This document shows positions 37,084 to 45,674 of a stretch of DNA of 64,000 bases, one piece after another. Position 1 is the first letter of the stretch. Every line of letters begins with the position of its first letter. The stretch lies in assembly GCA_044226045.1 (NCBI GenBank), contig JBGAHR010000002.1:112693-176692 (forward strand), read 5' to 3'. The notes below the pieces were generated by a model, which saw nothing but the letters and a program-made list of their open reading frames with translations, made no database searches and was not told where the DNA came from. This DNA is from Endoryza sp044226045. Lineage in GTDB: Bacteria > Bacteroidota > Bacteroidia > Chitinophagales > Chitinophagaceae. Made by a program: the position numbers and the translations under genes.

Positions 37084-37372
37084 CTACAGTTACGATTCCT
37101 TTAAATTACGGATTACGAATTACGGATTACGGATTACGAATTACGGATTACGAATTACATATGGATTATTAATTACGAATTATTTGATGTAAAAACAACC
37201 TGTCGTCCGCATTTCGTCATCTGTAATTACACTTGCTCATTGACCAATTAACCAATTGGCGTATTGCCAAATTGCATTCCATCCGTAATTCGTCATCCGT
37301 CATTCGTAATCATCATTGGCTCATTGACCAATTGGCGTATTGGCTCATTGCCTACCCATCCGTGTACCCCGA
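37084..37372. repeat. (ATTACGR) heptamers and (ATTGRCNN) octamers, copy A
   Basis: ATTACGG/ATTACGA heptamers (37100-37190) are followed by TTGACCAA/ATTGGCGT-type octamers and AATTCGTCAT words. The array parallels 41563-41852 and stops abruptly at about 37363-37373, where it joins the interior of the TonB gene. This is the duplication junction. Confidence 0.85.
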
Positions 37373-38282
37373 TGGCAGTCTTCTGTGCAGGCGTCAATAC
37401 GTCGAAGTCTGATTTAGTGGTATAGGAAGAAGGCAGACCGCGGGTGCCATCATCGATGCCCAGCCAGTCTGTTCTGCCGCCTTTGTCTTTGTAAAAATCC
37501 TTTCCAATGGTTTGTGAGTTGAAACCGGTGCCCACCTGTACATTCAAAAATCCTTTAGAGGGAATGTCTTTTGTATTCACCTGGATCAATCCGCCCGCCC
37601 ATTCACCAGGATACTCTGGCACGAATGCTTTATTGATAACGATATTATCAATCATGGCTGCGGGGATCAGATCAAAAGAGAATGTTTTACGATCGGGCTC
37701 CGTACTGGAGAGAAGGATACCATTCAGCATCGCCTGGTTGTAGCGATCGGCCAACCCTCTTACAATAATGAATCGTCCTTCCTGGATACTGGCACCTGGC
37801 GTACGCTTCAGGACTTCACCCGTGTTTTTATCGGGAGAACGGCGAATGGTTTCAGCAGAAATAACAGAAGCCACCGTATTGGTGTTCTTCTGGAAGGATA
37901 TCATCGAAGCGGCTGTTTCGCGGCGGGCGTTTGTTCTGTTGGCCGTAACCGTAACAGCACCCAGGTTTTTACTCGAAACAGACAGCACGATATTCAGTTC
38001 GGTTACCTTTCCTTCTGCCACTTCAATTTCGTCAACCGTCTTTTTTTCGTAGCCAACCGCAGAGAATTCGAGGGTATATTTTTTTCCAGCCGCGAGCGTA
38101 AGCAGGAAGTTACCTTCACCGGAACTGGTAACACCTCCCGGAGCGCCGGAAATTTTAATAGATACGCCGGCAACCGGTTCATTCTTTTCATTGAGAACCT
38201 TACCGGATATCTTGCCTGTTTGAGAGAACGCAGTAAACGAACAAATCAGCAGGGCCAGGAGTAGGAGGTAATTTTTGCTCAC
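37293..38282 (-). pseudogene. TonB-dependent receptor, truncated copy B
   Basis: 329 codons from a GTG start. The first 304 or so are the intact N-terminus of the receptor at 31063-33847: signal peptide, regulatory-like domain with GKISGKVLNEKNEPVAGVSI, TonB box, plug to SDFDVLTPAQKTAIG. At 37373 the match stops and the frame continues for 25 codons through the intergenic octamer repeat to a stop at 37293. No barrel is present, so it cannot be a working receptor. It is exactly what a tandem duplication with its left end inside the gene would leave. Confidence 0.85.
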
Positions 38283-38389
38283 GAGTAACTGTTTATTTGC
38301 GGCAAAAGTATCCCCGCACTGTTACCGTCCTGTTACTCCAATGTAATGGAATTGTGACCTCAATGTTACCGGAATGTTACCTGCCTGGT

Positions 38390-39706
38390 TTAGAAGCGGT
38401 ATTGCATGCGGCAGGTGAAGATATTATCGGCCAGATCGGTGGTGTAGCCAGTCAGATTGGTCTTTTCATTGTTAACAAAATGATACCAGAGCAACAGCTT
38501 CACGTTCTCATTGATATAATAATTATAGCCCACGCCATAGTTGGTATATTTAATATTAGTGGCATTCACACTGGTTCCAGCCTTTCCAATATCTTTTCCC
38601 GACACTTTCGTGTTGGGATCGTACCAATCCAGTTTGAACGCAAGCTGGTGATGGGCGTTAACAATGTTCTGAAGAAAATATATAAATGCGCCGTTGAATG
38701 GACGTATATAGTAACCTTCGGTAGCGCCCAATAATACACCCGGTGTTTCGCTGGTAGCAGCACTCGAAGTTTGAGTACCCCACCAGTACTCCCCCCTGAT
38801 TTCCGTGAAGCCCCACTGGTGTTTCAGTTTTACCTGGGCATCGAACCCGTAATATTTCCGGGGATTTTTAGTGCCCACATTGGAGAGGGAGGAATCCACT
38901 TCAAAGGTTTCGCCGGCGGTGCCTTTTGCTACCTGGTATCTGTATTTGTTACTTTGCAGAATACCGCCATTCAGATATGAGAACCCCGCTGAAACAAACA
39001 CGCTCTTATTAATAGGGTAAGGCTTCAAGGCGATTCTTCCGATATAATCCTTGTATTGATCAAACTCTCCCGGTCCGTTCAAACCCTGACCATTGAACAC
39101 ACCCAGGTCAATCTTGAAAAATCTAAACCGGGAGGCAGGATTCCGGCTTTCGAAGCTGACCATCGCTCCGAGGTCTCTTTCGGTTTTCATCAATGTCTGA
39201 GACATGCGGCCACGCTCCGGCGATTCCCGATCAGAAGAAGCAAGGTTAACTTCATATCCAAAAGGACGGGCAAACACCCCTGTGGTAAAGGCAAATTGTC
39301 TCCATTTATTTTCAAACAAACGAATCCAGGCATCCCGCACATTTACGCCTCGTTCTGTTGCATCGATCTGAAAAACGAATTGCATAGAGGGCTGCTGGTA
39401 TTGATTGGACCTTACATAATCGAGTCGTATCCTGCTTCGGCGAAGCATGAACCGATCATTCGAATTCGTTGCAAAATCACCCCCTTCAAAAGTGCGTGCA
39501 CCCTTTGATTGTGAAACCTGGAATTGCGGCTGAATATAACCACTGAAACGCAACCGGTCATATCTGGTATAAATATCAAGTATCCCTTTCGCTACAGACT
39601 TGCTCGTATCGATCATATCCATGAGAAACTGGCTTTCAGCTACTTGAACAAGCAGTAAAAACGTAATAACAAAAAGAAGTTTCAGGGGAGTTAACAATTG
39701 CTTCAT
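38390..39706 (-). CDS. OprP/OprO-like (phosphate-selective type) porin
   Basis: 438 residues. The signal peptide ends near VAESQ. The barrel starts LRFSGYIQPQFQVSQSKG, with MLRRSRIRLDYV and WIRLFENKWRQFAFTTGVFA, and ends in the aromatic FTCRMQYRF typical of outer-membrane barrels. It belongs to the phosphate-selective porin O/P family. Its gene diverges from DUF47 and PiT genes across a 124-base promoter region, which supports phosphate as the cargo. A degraded copy lies at 33955-35253. Confidence 0.88.
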   Translation of the reverse strand: MKQLLTPLKLLFVITFLLLVQVAESQFLMDMIDTSKSVAKGILDIYTRYDRLRFSGYIQPQFQVSQSKGARTFEGGDFATNSNDRFMLRRSRIRLDYVRSNQYQQPSMQFVFQIDATERGVNVRDAWIRLFENKWRQFAFTTGVFARPFGYEVNLASSDRESPERGRMSQTLMKTERDLGAMVSFESRNPASRFRFFKIDLGVFNGQGLNGPGEFDQYKDYIGRIALKPYPINKSVFVSAGFSYLNGGILQSNKYRYQVAKGTAGETFEVDSSLSNVGTKNPRKYYGFDAQVKLKHQWGFTEIRGEYWWGTQTSSAATSETPGVLLGATEGYYIRPFNGAFIYFLQNIVNAHHQLAFKLDWYDPNTKVSGKDIGKAGTSVNATNIKYTNYGVGYNYYINENVKLLLWYHFVNNEKTNLTGYTTDLADNIFTCRMQYRF

Positions 39707-39724
39707 GTTAAATTAACATTGGCG

Positions 39725-39732
39725 CAAAGGTA
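39725..39732 (-). promoter_or_regulatory. -7 element of the porin promoter
   Basis: On the minus strand TACCTTTG followed by CGCC is an exact TAnnTTTG match, 19 bases before the porin ATG. In copy A an extra A changes it to TACCTTTTG. Confidence 0.6.
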
Positions 39733-39783
39733 AAAGGAGCCCGGACGCCCCGTATTAAGAAATTGTTACCAAATGTTTCCTCT

Positions 39784-39814
39784 TGCCGGGTTGGTCTATT
39801 TCGACTAATCTTTG
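39784..39814 (+). promoter_or_regulatory. Promoter of the DUF47-PiT operon
   Basis: TTG at 39784-39786, a 19-base spacer, then TAATCTTTG at 39806-39814, close to the Bacteroidota -33/-7 pattern but one base longer than TAnnTTTG. It lies just before the ATG at 39831, so the TTG at 39783 is not a start codon. Confidence 0.5.
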
Positions 39815-39830
39815 CGCAAAACTTAGTTCC

Positions 39831-40478
39831 ATGGGATTGAATTCAATCATGAAGCTTTTTACGCCAAAAGACAGGGTTTTTTATTCTCTTTTTGAAGAAG
39901 TGGCAGATAATGTTTCTGCGATGGGCAAGACCCTCAAAGAAGTGGTGACAGAACCCGATTTTGATAAAAGAGCCTCCATCATCTCCAAAGTAGAAGACCT
40001 GGAACACCAGAATGATGAAATGACTCACCGCATTTTCACCGAACTGGGTCGCAATTTCATCACTCCTTTTGATCGCGAAGACATTCACTACCTGGCTTCA
40101 GCCCTGGATGATATCTGCGATTATACTTTCGCCACAGCCAAAAAGATCAACTTCTATAAAATAAACCCCAATGATCAGGGTATCCAGAAAATGGCCGACC
40201 TGATCGAGCAGGGTTGTGACCATATCCGTACCGCGGTTAAGGAACTGCGTAACATGCGCAATATGCGCAGCATTACCGATGCGCTGGTAAAAGTGAATAG
40301 TATTGAAAACCAGGCGGACGATATTTTTGACCTTAGCATCGACCGTTTGTTCGAAACAGAACCCGACGCGAAAGAAGTGATCAAAAAAAGGGAAATCTAC
40401 CAGGTGATGGAAGTGGTGACTGATAAATGCGAAGATGCCGCCAATGTAATTGAGTCCATCATCATCAAATACGCATAA
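39831..40478 (+). CDS. DUF47 family PhoU-like protein
   Basis: 215 residues from the ATG at 39831 (an ATG at 39849 would give 209). All-helical, with the two metal-binding PhoU-type segments (KVEDLEHQNDEMTHRIF and VNSIENQADDIFDLSIDRLF) and a C-terminal VVTDKCEDAANVIESI. DUF47 proteins are encoded next to PiT carriers and are thought to control them. The PiT gene starts 46 bases downstream, so the pair is an operon. Cytoplasmic. Confidence 0.93.
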   Translation: MGLNSIMKLFTPKDRVFYSLFEEVADNVSAMGKTLKEVVTEPDFDKRASIISKVEDLEHQNDEMTHRIFTELGRNFITPFDREDIHYLASALDDICDYTFATAKKINFYKINPNDQGIQKMADLIEQGCDHIRTAVKELRNMRNMRSITDALVKVNSIENQADDIFDLSIDRLFETEPDAKEVIKKREIYQVMEVVTDKCEDAANVIESIIIKYA

Positions 40479-40524
40479 TTAAGGAACAGGAAATAGATTT
40501 CTCTTACTTCCATTTGTATTTATT

Positions 40525-41562
40525 ATGACTTTTCTTGTTATCATCATTGTTCTGGCGCTGGTTTTTGATTACATCAATGGATTTCATGACGCGGCCAACT
40601 CAATCGCCACTATTGTATCTACCAAGGTGCTGACCCCTTTTCAGGCGGTGCTATGGGCTGCGATCTTCAACTTCGCGGCTTTTTTTGTATCAAAGTACAT
40701 CGTTGGTGAATTCAAAATCGGTAATACCATCGCCAAATCGGTGAATGAACACTTCATTACGCTTGAAGTAATCTTTGCCGGGTTGGTAGCCGCCATCGCC
40801 TGGAACCTGCTGACCTGGTGGTTTGGTATCCCTTCCAGTTCGAGCCACACCTTATTGGGTGGATTCATGGGCGCAGCCCTTGCCAATGCTGGTCATCTTT
40901 CAAAAGATGGTATCGATGTAATTAATTACGCCAAGGTGATTCCTACTTTCCTGTTCATTTTCCTGGCGCCACTCATCGGAATGATCATTGCCTTTATCAT
41001 TACGCTGCTAATCATCAATCTCTTCCGAAAAGCCAATCCTTATCGGGCTGAGAGCTGGTTCAGAAGATTGCAGCTGGTATCTTCCGCATTGTTCAGCCTC
41101 GGCCATGGTGGTAACGATGCCCAGAAAGTAATGGGGATCATTGGAGCGGCTTATATTTTTTATGAAAAACAAAGAGGAGTAGACCTGACCTTCTCACAAT
41201 TTGTAAATACCCATATGTGGGTGCCCCTCGCCAGCTTTACCGCCATTGCCATCGGTACCATGAGCGGTGGGTGGAAGATTGTAAAAACAATGGGAACCCG
41301 CATTACGAAAGTGACACCGCTGGAAGGCGTGAGCGCTGAAACTGCCGGAGCCCTCACCTTATTCCTGACAGAGAAGCTGGGTATCCCCGTGAGCACTACA
41401 CATACCATCACCGGATCGATCATTGGGGTGGGCGCCACCAAACGACTTTCTGCTGTTAGATGGGGAGTTACCATTAACCTGCTTTGGGCCTGGATCCTCA
41501 CCATTCCCGTAAGCGCCCTGCTCGCGGCACTGGTGTTTTATATCATGAAACTGTTCCTGTAA
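40525..41562 (+). CDS. pit: Inorganic phosphate transporter, PiT family
   Basis: 345 residues, about ten membrane helices. The two inverted family signatures are present: FDYINGFHDAANSIATIVST at the start and GHGGNDAQKVMGII in the middle, with the repeat partner TEKLGIPVSTTHTITGSIIG near the end. It is a low-affinity phosphate symporter of the inner membrane, co-transcribed with its DUF47 partner. A frameshifted duplicate lies at 36058-37082. Confidence 0.95.
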   Translation: MTFLVIIIVLALVFDYINGFHDAANSIATIVSTKVLTPFQAVLWAAIFNFAAFFVSKYIVGEFKIGNTIAKSVNEHFITLEVIFAGLVAAIAWNLLTWWFGIPSSSSHTLLGGFMGAALANAGHLSKDGIDVINYAKVIPTFLFIFLAPLIGMIIAFIITLLIINLFRKANPYRAESWFRRLQLVSSALFSLGHGGNDAQKVMGIIGAAYIFYEKQRGVDLTFSQFVNTHMWVPLASFTAIAIGTMSGGWKIVKTMGTRITKVTPLEGVSAETAGALTLFLTEKLGIPVSTTHTITGSIIGVGATKRLSAVRWGVTINLLWAWILTIPVSALLAALVFYIMKLFL

Positions 41563-41940
41563 ACTACAGTTACGATTCCTTTAAATTACGGATGACGGAT
41601 TACGAATTACGGATTACGGATTACGAATTACGGATGACGGATTACGAATTACGGATGACGGATTACGAATTACGGATGTAAAAACAACCTGTCGTCCGCA
41701 ATTCGTCATCTGTAATTACACTTGCTCATTGACCAATTAACCAATTGGCGTATTGCCAAATTGCATTCCATCCGTAATTCGTCATCCGTCATTCGTAATC
41801 ATCATTGGCTCATTGACCAATTGGCGTATTGGCACATTGCCAACCCATCCGTCATCCGCAATCCGTAATCCGTAATTAAATTGGCTCATTGACCAATTGA
41901 CCAATTGGCAAATTGCATTCCCCCCTTTACTTCCTTTTTC
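41563..41940. repeat. (ATTACGR) heptamers and (ATTGRCNN) octamers, copy B
   Basis: ATTACGG/ATTACGA and ATGACGG words run from 41584 to 41672, beginning 21 bases after the PiT stop. ATTGACCA/ATTGGCGT octamers and TCCGTAATTCGTCATC words follow to about 41920. No gene is present. The array continues beyond the point where copy A breaks off, so this is the complete version. The ATTACGR words and their complements (TCCGTAAT) on the far side could pair. Confidence 0.88.
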
Positions 41941-42007
41941 AAGCCTTTCTGCTTACCTTGGCAATAATTTTACCATTAATCGGTTGTAATACAAAAAACT
42001 AAAATCC

Positions 42008-42874
42008 GTGAAAGGAATCATTTTAGCAGGGGGTTCCGGTACCCGCCTGCACCCCATTACCTACGCCATCAGCAAGCAGATCATGCCCATTTATGATAAG
42101 CCGATGATTTATTATCCGCTTTCGACCCTGATGCTGGCAGGCATTCGTGAAATACTTATTATCTCTACGCCATATGATCTTCCGCAGTTCGAGCGATTGC
42201 TGGGAACCGGAAAAAACCTGGGACTTTCCTTCTCCTATGCCGAACAGGCAGTGCCAAACGGACTCGCACAGGCTTTCGTAATCGGTGAACAATTCATCGG
42301 GAACGACAGCGTGGCGCTGGTACTGGGTGATAATATTTTTTACGGTGCCGGCCTCGGCGAACAACTGGCCAGGAACACCCAACCCGACGGTGGAATCGTT
42401 TACGCTTACCATGTGAGCGATCCCGAACGTTACGGCGTTGTGGAGTTCGATAAAAACAACCGGGTTATTTCGATAGAAGAAAAGCCGCAGAAACCCAAAA
42501 GCAATTATGCGGTACCCGGATTATACTTTTATGATAACAATGTGGTGCAGATCGCAAAAGACCTGAAACCCAGCCCCCGGGGTGAATATGAAATTACCGA
42601 TGTAAATAAAGAATATCTTCGCCGCAACAAGCTGCAGGTCTCCATTCTCGACAGGGGAACGGCCTGGCTGGATACCGGCACATTCGATTCACTGATGCAG
42701 GCTTCCCAGTTTGTACAGGTAATTGAACAGCGGCAGGGAATCAAAATCGCCTGTATCGAGGAAATCGCTTATCGCAAGAAATTCATCGATGCGGCGCAAC
42801 TCGAAAAAATGGCACAACCCCTGCTGAAAAGCGGATATGGTCAGTACCTGATGAACATCCTGAAAGAAGATTAA
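42008..42874 (+). CDS. rfbA: Glucose-1-phosphate thymidylyltransferase
   Basis: 288 residues, the normal length. The N-terminal nucleotidyltransferase signature GGSGTRLHPITYAISKQIMP is complete, with LVLGDNIFYG (metal-binding Asp) and SIEEKPQKPKSNYAVPGLYF. It makes dTDP-glucose from glucose-1-phosphate and dTTP, the first step to dTDP-rhamnose and other surface sugars. galE starts 22 bases downstream. The rfbB, C and D genes are not in the window. Confidence 0.96.
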   Translation: MKGIILAGGSGTRLHPITYAISKQIMPIYDKPMIYYPLSTLMLAGIREILIISTPYDLPQFERLLGTGKNLGLSFSYAEQAVPNGLAQAFVIGEQFIGNDSVALVLGDNIFYGAGLGEQLARNTQPDGGIVYAYHVSDPERYGVVEFDKNNRVISIEEKPQKPKSNYAVPGLYFYDNNVVQIAKDLKPSPRGEYEITDVNKEYLRRNKLQVSILDRGTAWLDTGTFDSLMQASQFVQVIEQRQGIKIACIEEIAYRKKFIDAAQLEKMAQPLLKSGYGQYLMNILKED

Positions 42875-42895
42875 ACTCAAAAAGGATTAGATAAC

Positions 42896-43951
42896 ATGAG
42901 CAAGATTCTAGTTACCGGTGGTTGCGGATATATCGGATCTCATACCATTGTAGACCTCGTAGAGAACGGTTATGACGTAATTTCCGTTGACAACAATTCC
43001 AGATCCTCCACACGTCTGCTGGAAGGCATTGAAAAAATCACCGGAAAGAAAATCAAGAACTATAAAGTCGATCTCTGCAATTTCGACGACACTTACGCGA
43101 TCTTTACAGAGAACGACGATATTGAAGGAATCATTCACTTCGCGGCGTTCAAGGCGGTGGGAGAATCCGTAGAACAGCCCCTCCTTTATTTTGAAAACAA
43201 CCTCGTATCGCTGATCAACCTGCTCAAATGCGTGCAGGAGTTTCACATACCCAATTTTGTTTTTTCGTCTTCCTGTACCGTTTACGGCAATCCCGATAAA
43301 ATTCCGGTCACAGAAAACACCCCTCCCAAGCCGGCTGAATCACCTTATGGTTATACGAAGCAAATGGGTGAACAGATCATTAATGAATTTGCGAAAGCCA
43401 ACCTCACACAGGCCATCCTGCTTCGCTATTTCAACCCCGTAGGTGCACACCCGAGTATCCTGCTGGGCGAATTGCCATTGGGAAGACCCGCCAACCTGGT
43501 GCCGGCCATTACCCAGACAGCCATTGGCAAATTACCGCTCATGACCGTATATGGTAACGACTACGATACCCGCGACGGATCCTGCCTGCGGGATTTTATC
43601 CATGTCAGTGATATCGCACATGCACATACGCTCGCTATACAATATCTACAGAATGCCAAAAATACCAAGCGTTGCGAGGTGTTCAACCTGGGTACCGGCA
43701 ATGGCGTAACCGTGCTGGAAGCCATCCGTGCCTTTGAAAAAGTAAGTGGGCAAAAACTGAACTATGTAATAGGACCCCGTCGCCCGGGAGATGTGATTGC
43801 GATCTACGCCAATAACGACCATGCCCGGAAAACACTGGGCTGGAATCCCAAATTCGGCCTGGAAGATATGATGAGTACGGCCTGGAGATGGGAACAGAAA
43901 CTCAAGAACGACGAACTTTTTTATCAAAAGAATACTACCGGACTAAACTGA
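42896..43951 (+). CDS. galE: UDP-glucose 4-epimerase
   Basis: 351 residues. Rossmann motif GGCGYIGSHT at residues 8-17, catalytic Ser in VFSSSCTVYG and the Tyr/Lys pair in YGYTKQMGE, then FNPVGAHPSILLGE and DYDTRDGSCLRDFIHV, which are typical of GalE. It interconverts UDP-glucose and UDP-galactose using bound NAD in the cytoplasm. It forms a likely operon with rfbA upstream and the small protein gene 8 bases downstream. Confidence 0.95.
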   Translation: MSKILVTGGCGYIGSHTIVDLVENGYDVISVDNNSRSSTRLLEGIEKITGKKIKNYKVDLCNFDDTYAIFTENDDIEGIIHFAAFKAVGESVEQPLLYFENNLVSLINLLKCVQEFHIPNFVFSSSCTVYGNPDKIPVTENTPPKPAESPYGYTKQMGEQIINEFAKANLTQAILLRYFNPVGAHPSILLGELPLGRPANLVPAITQTAIGKLPLMTVYGNDYDTRDGSCLRDFIHVSDIAHAHTLAIQYLQNAKNTKRCEVFNLGTGNGVTVLEAIRAFEKVSGQKLNYVIGPRRPGDVIAIYANNDHARKTLGWNPKFGLEDMMSTAWRWEQKLKNDELFYQKNTTGLN

Positions 43952-43958
43952 TCGATCT

Positions 43959-44483
43959 ATGTGGCTCCAATCGGCCTTGTTTTTTGTACTCAGCTTCACT
44001 GCACGGAACTTCATCGACCTCGAGAAAAGAACAGTCCTCGACGGTAAGGTGGAAGTGTTGCTGCCAAAAGACTGGAAGCCGATGAAAGAGGAACTGATCA
44101 AAAAGAAATATCCCGGAGCACGACCACCCAAACTGGTGTACAGTGATATCAGCGGAGCCGTCAGCATTGCCTTCAACCACACGGATAGCAAGGCAAATCC
44201 GGCCACGCTCGACAAATACAGGGAAGTGTTGAAAGAAGGATTAAAGAGCGCCTATCCCGATGCCAGCTGGGAGGACGAAGGTATCCGGGAACTCAATGGC
44301 AAAAAAGTAGGCTTTTTCAAAGTAACCACCGACACACCCGACGATCGCATATATAATTATATGCTGTTTACCGATCTCAACGGCACCCTGCTGATCTGCT
44401 CATTTAATTGCACACAGGGAAGATTGAAGACCTGGAAACCTGTTGCCGAACAAATCATGGGTTCGCTGACTTTCAAAGAATAA
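43959..44483 (+). CDS. Small exported protein, DcrB/PsbP-like
   Basis: 174 residues. A short hydrophobic N-terminus (MWLQSALFFVLSFTA) may be a signal peptide. The rest (KVEVLLPKDWKPMKEELIKK, KLVYSDISGAVSIAFNH, GLKSAYPDASWEDEGIRELN, then WKPVAEQIMGSLTF) resembles the Mog1/PsbP-like fold of DcrB-type proteins. It is 8 bases after galE. I do not know its function. Confidence 0.6.
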   Translation: MWLQSALFFVLSFTARNFIDLEKRTVLDGKVEVLLPKDWKPMKEELIKKKYPGARPPKLVYSDISGAVSIAFNHTDSKANPATLDKYREVLKEGLKSAYPDASWEDEGIRELNGKKVGFFKVTTDTPDDRIYNYMLFTDLNGTLLICSFNCTQGRLKTWKPVAEQIMGSLTFKE

Positions 44484-44606
44484 GAACGGAACATCCGCCT
44501 CGTCCATTTATTTTCCACCAGTTAATTTCCCGAGGGGAAAACGAAAGGCGAAAAACGATGATCGCAACATAACTTTTCCTTTACTTTGCAGCACCAAATT
44601 TTAAGC

Positions 44607-45560
44607 ATGTTAAAGGATATACAGTCAACCGGACAAAAAGATACCCGCAGTGGTTTTGGAGATGGAATAGTGGAAGCCGCTCGCAAAAATCCAAATGTAG
44701 TGGCCCTTACAGCCGACCTGGCCGGTTCACTGAAACTTAACCAGTTTATCAAAGAGTTTCCCGATCGTTTTATACAGTGCGGAATCGCCGAAGCCAATAT
44801 GATTGGTATTGGCGCCGGATTGACCATCGGCGGGAAGATTCCATATACCACCACTTTCGCCAACTTTTCGACCGGACGTGTATACGACCAGATTCGTCAG
44901 TCGGTAGCCTATTCCGGTAAAAACGTAAAAATCTGCGCCTCCCACGCAGGTCTTACCCTTGGAGAAGACGGCGCCACGCACCAGATCCTCGAAGACATTG
45001 GTCTCATGAAGATGCTGCCCGGAATGACCGTGATTGTTCCCTGCGATTACGCTCAAACAAAGGAAGCTACGATGGCTGTCGCAGAATATGAGGGGCCGGT
45101 GTATCTCCGTTTTGGCAGACCCGTCTGGCCTATTTTTACAGCAGGAATGCCCTTCCAGATCGGTAAGGCTCAATTCTTCTCTGAAGGAACCGATGTTTCC
45201 ATCTTCGCCTGCGGACATATGGTTTGGAAAGCCATCGAAGCCGGAAAGATGCTGGAAGAAAAAGGAATCAGTGTGGAAGTAGTAAATATTCATACCATCA
45301 AACCGCTCGATACTGAAGCTGTTCTTCAATCCATCCGCAAAACACGTTGCGCGGTTACAGTGGAAGAACACAATATCATTGGCGGATTGGGTGATTCCAT
45401 TGCCCAGGTTGCCAGCAGCCATTTCCCCGTTCCCATCGAATACATTGGTACCAAAGATACCTTTGGCGAAAGCGGAACGCCCACTCAACTGCTGGAAAAG
45501 TATGGCCTCGATACTCCCAATATCGTTGCTGCCGCTGAAAAGGTGATGAAGAGAAAATAA
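44607..45560 (+). CDS. Transketolase, C-terminal subunit
   Basis: 317 residues from the ATG at 44607. An upstream TTG at 44586 lies inside a TACTTTG promoter-like word and is not used. The pyrimidine-binding domain (RSGFGDGIVEAARKNPNVVA, FIQCGIAEANMIGIGAGLTI, SHAGLTLGEDGATHQILEDI) and the C-terminal domain (AVTVEEHNIIGGLGDSIAQV) are complete. The pyrophosphate-binding half is absent. Split transketolases are common in Bacteroidota, but the two genes usually adjoin; here the partner is not next door. Pentose-phosphate pathway. Confidence 0.9.
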   Translation: MLKDIQSTGQKDTRSGFGDGIVEAARKNPNVVALTADLAGSLKLNQFIKEFPDRFIQCGIAEANMIGIGAGLTIGGKIPYTTTFANFSTGRVYDQIRQSVAYSGKNVKICASHAGLTLGEDGATHQILEDIGLMKMLPGMTVIVPCDYAQTKEATMAVAEYEGPVYLRFGRPVWPIFTAGMPFQIGKAQFFSEGTDVSIFACGHMVWKAIEAGKMLEEKGISVEVVNIHTIKPLDTEAVLQSIRKTRCAVTVEEHNIIGGLGDSIAQVASSHFPVPIEYIGTKDTFGESGTPTQLLEKYGLDTPNIVAAAEKVMKRK

Positions 45561-45581
45561 ACAAATCAGCCAGTCCATTTA

Positions 45582-45620
45582 GCGGGAATTCGTTGATTTC
45601 CCGCATAAAATATTTTCTTT
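45582..45620 (+). terminator. Weak terminator-like hairpin after the transketolase gene
   Basis: GCGGGAA at 45582-45588 pairs with TTTCCCGC at 45597-45604. It is followed by an AT-rich, not purely T, stretch. It is just downstream of the stop codon at 45560. Confidence 0.45.
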
Positions 45621-45674
45621 CGCCGTTAAACCCGGGTAGCAAAATCTGTTCTAAACCAACTTAAATGCTAACCT

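Larger units (their letters stand above)
32938..37372. repeat. Tandem duplication, left copy (A), 4.43 kb, indel-rich
   Basis: The segment from within the TonB gene to the repeat array after the PiT gene is repeated at 37373-about 41852. Unit offset is 4435 bases at the GTG of the receptor, 4452 at the DUF47 start and 4480 at the PiT stop, so this copy has lost 45 bases net. Differences are dominated by 1-3-base insertions and deletions, many in homopolymers, concentrated at about 34100-36950. 32938-33270 and 33850-34100 are almost identical. Confidence 0.92.

Noticed and set aside
32938..41852. Mobile element as the cause of the duplication
   Set aside because: No transposase, integrase or terminal inverted repeat was found at either end, only a short shared word at the junction.
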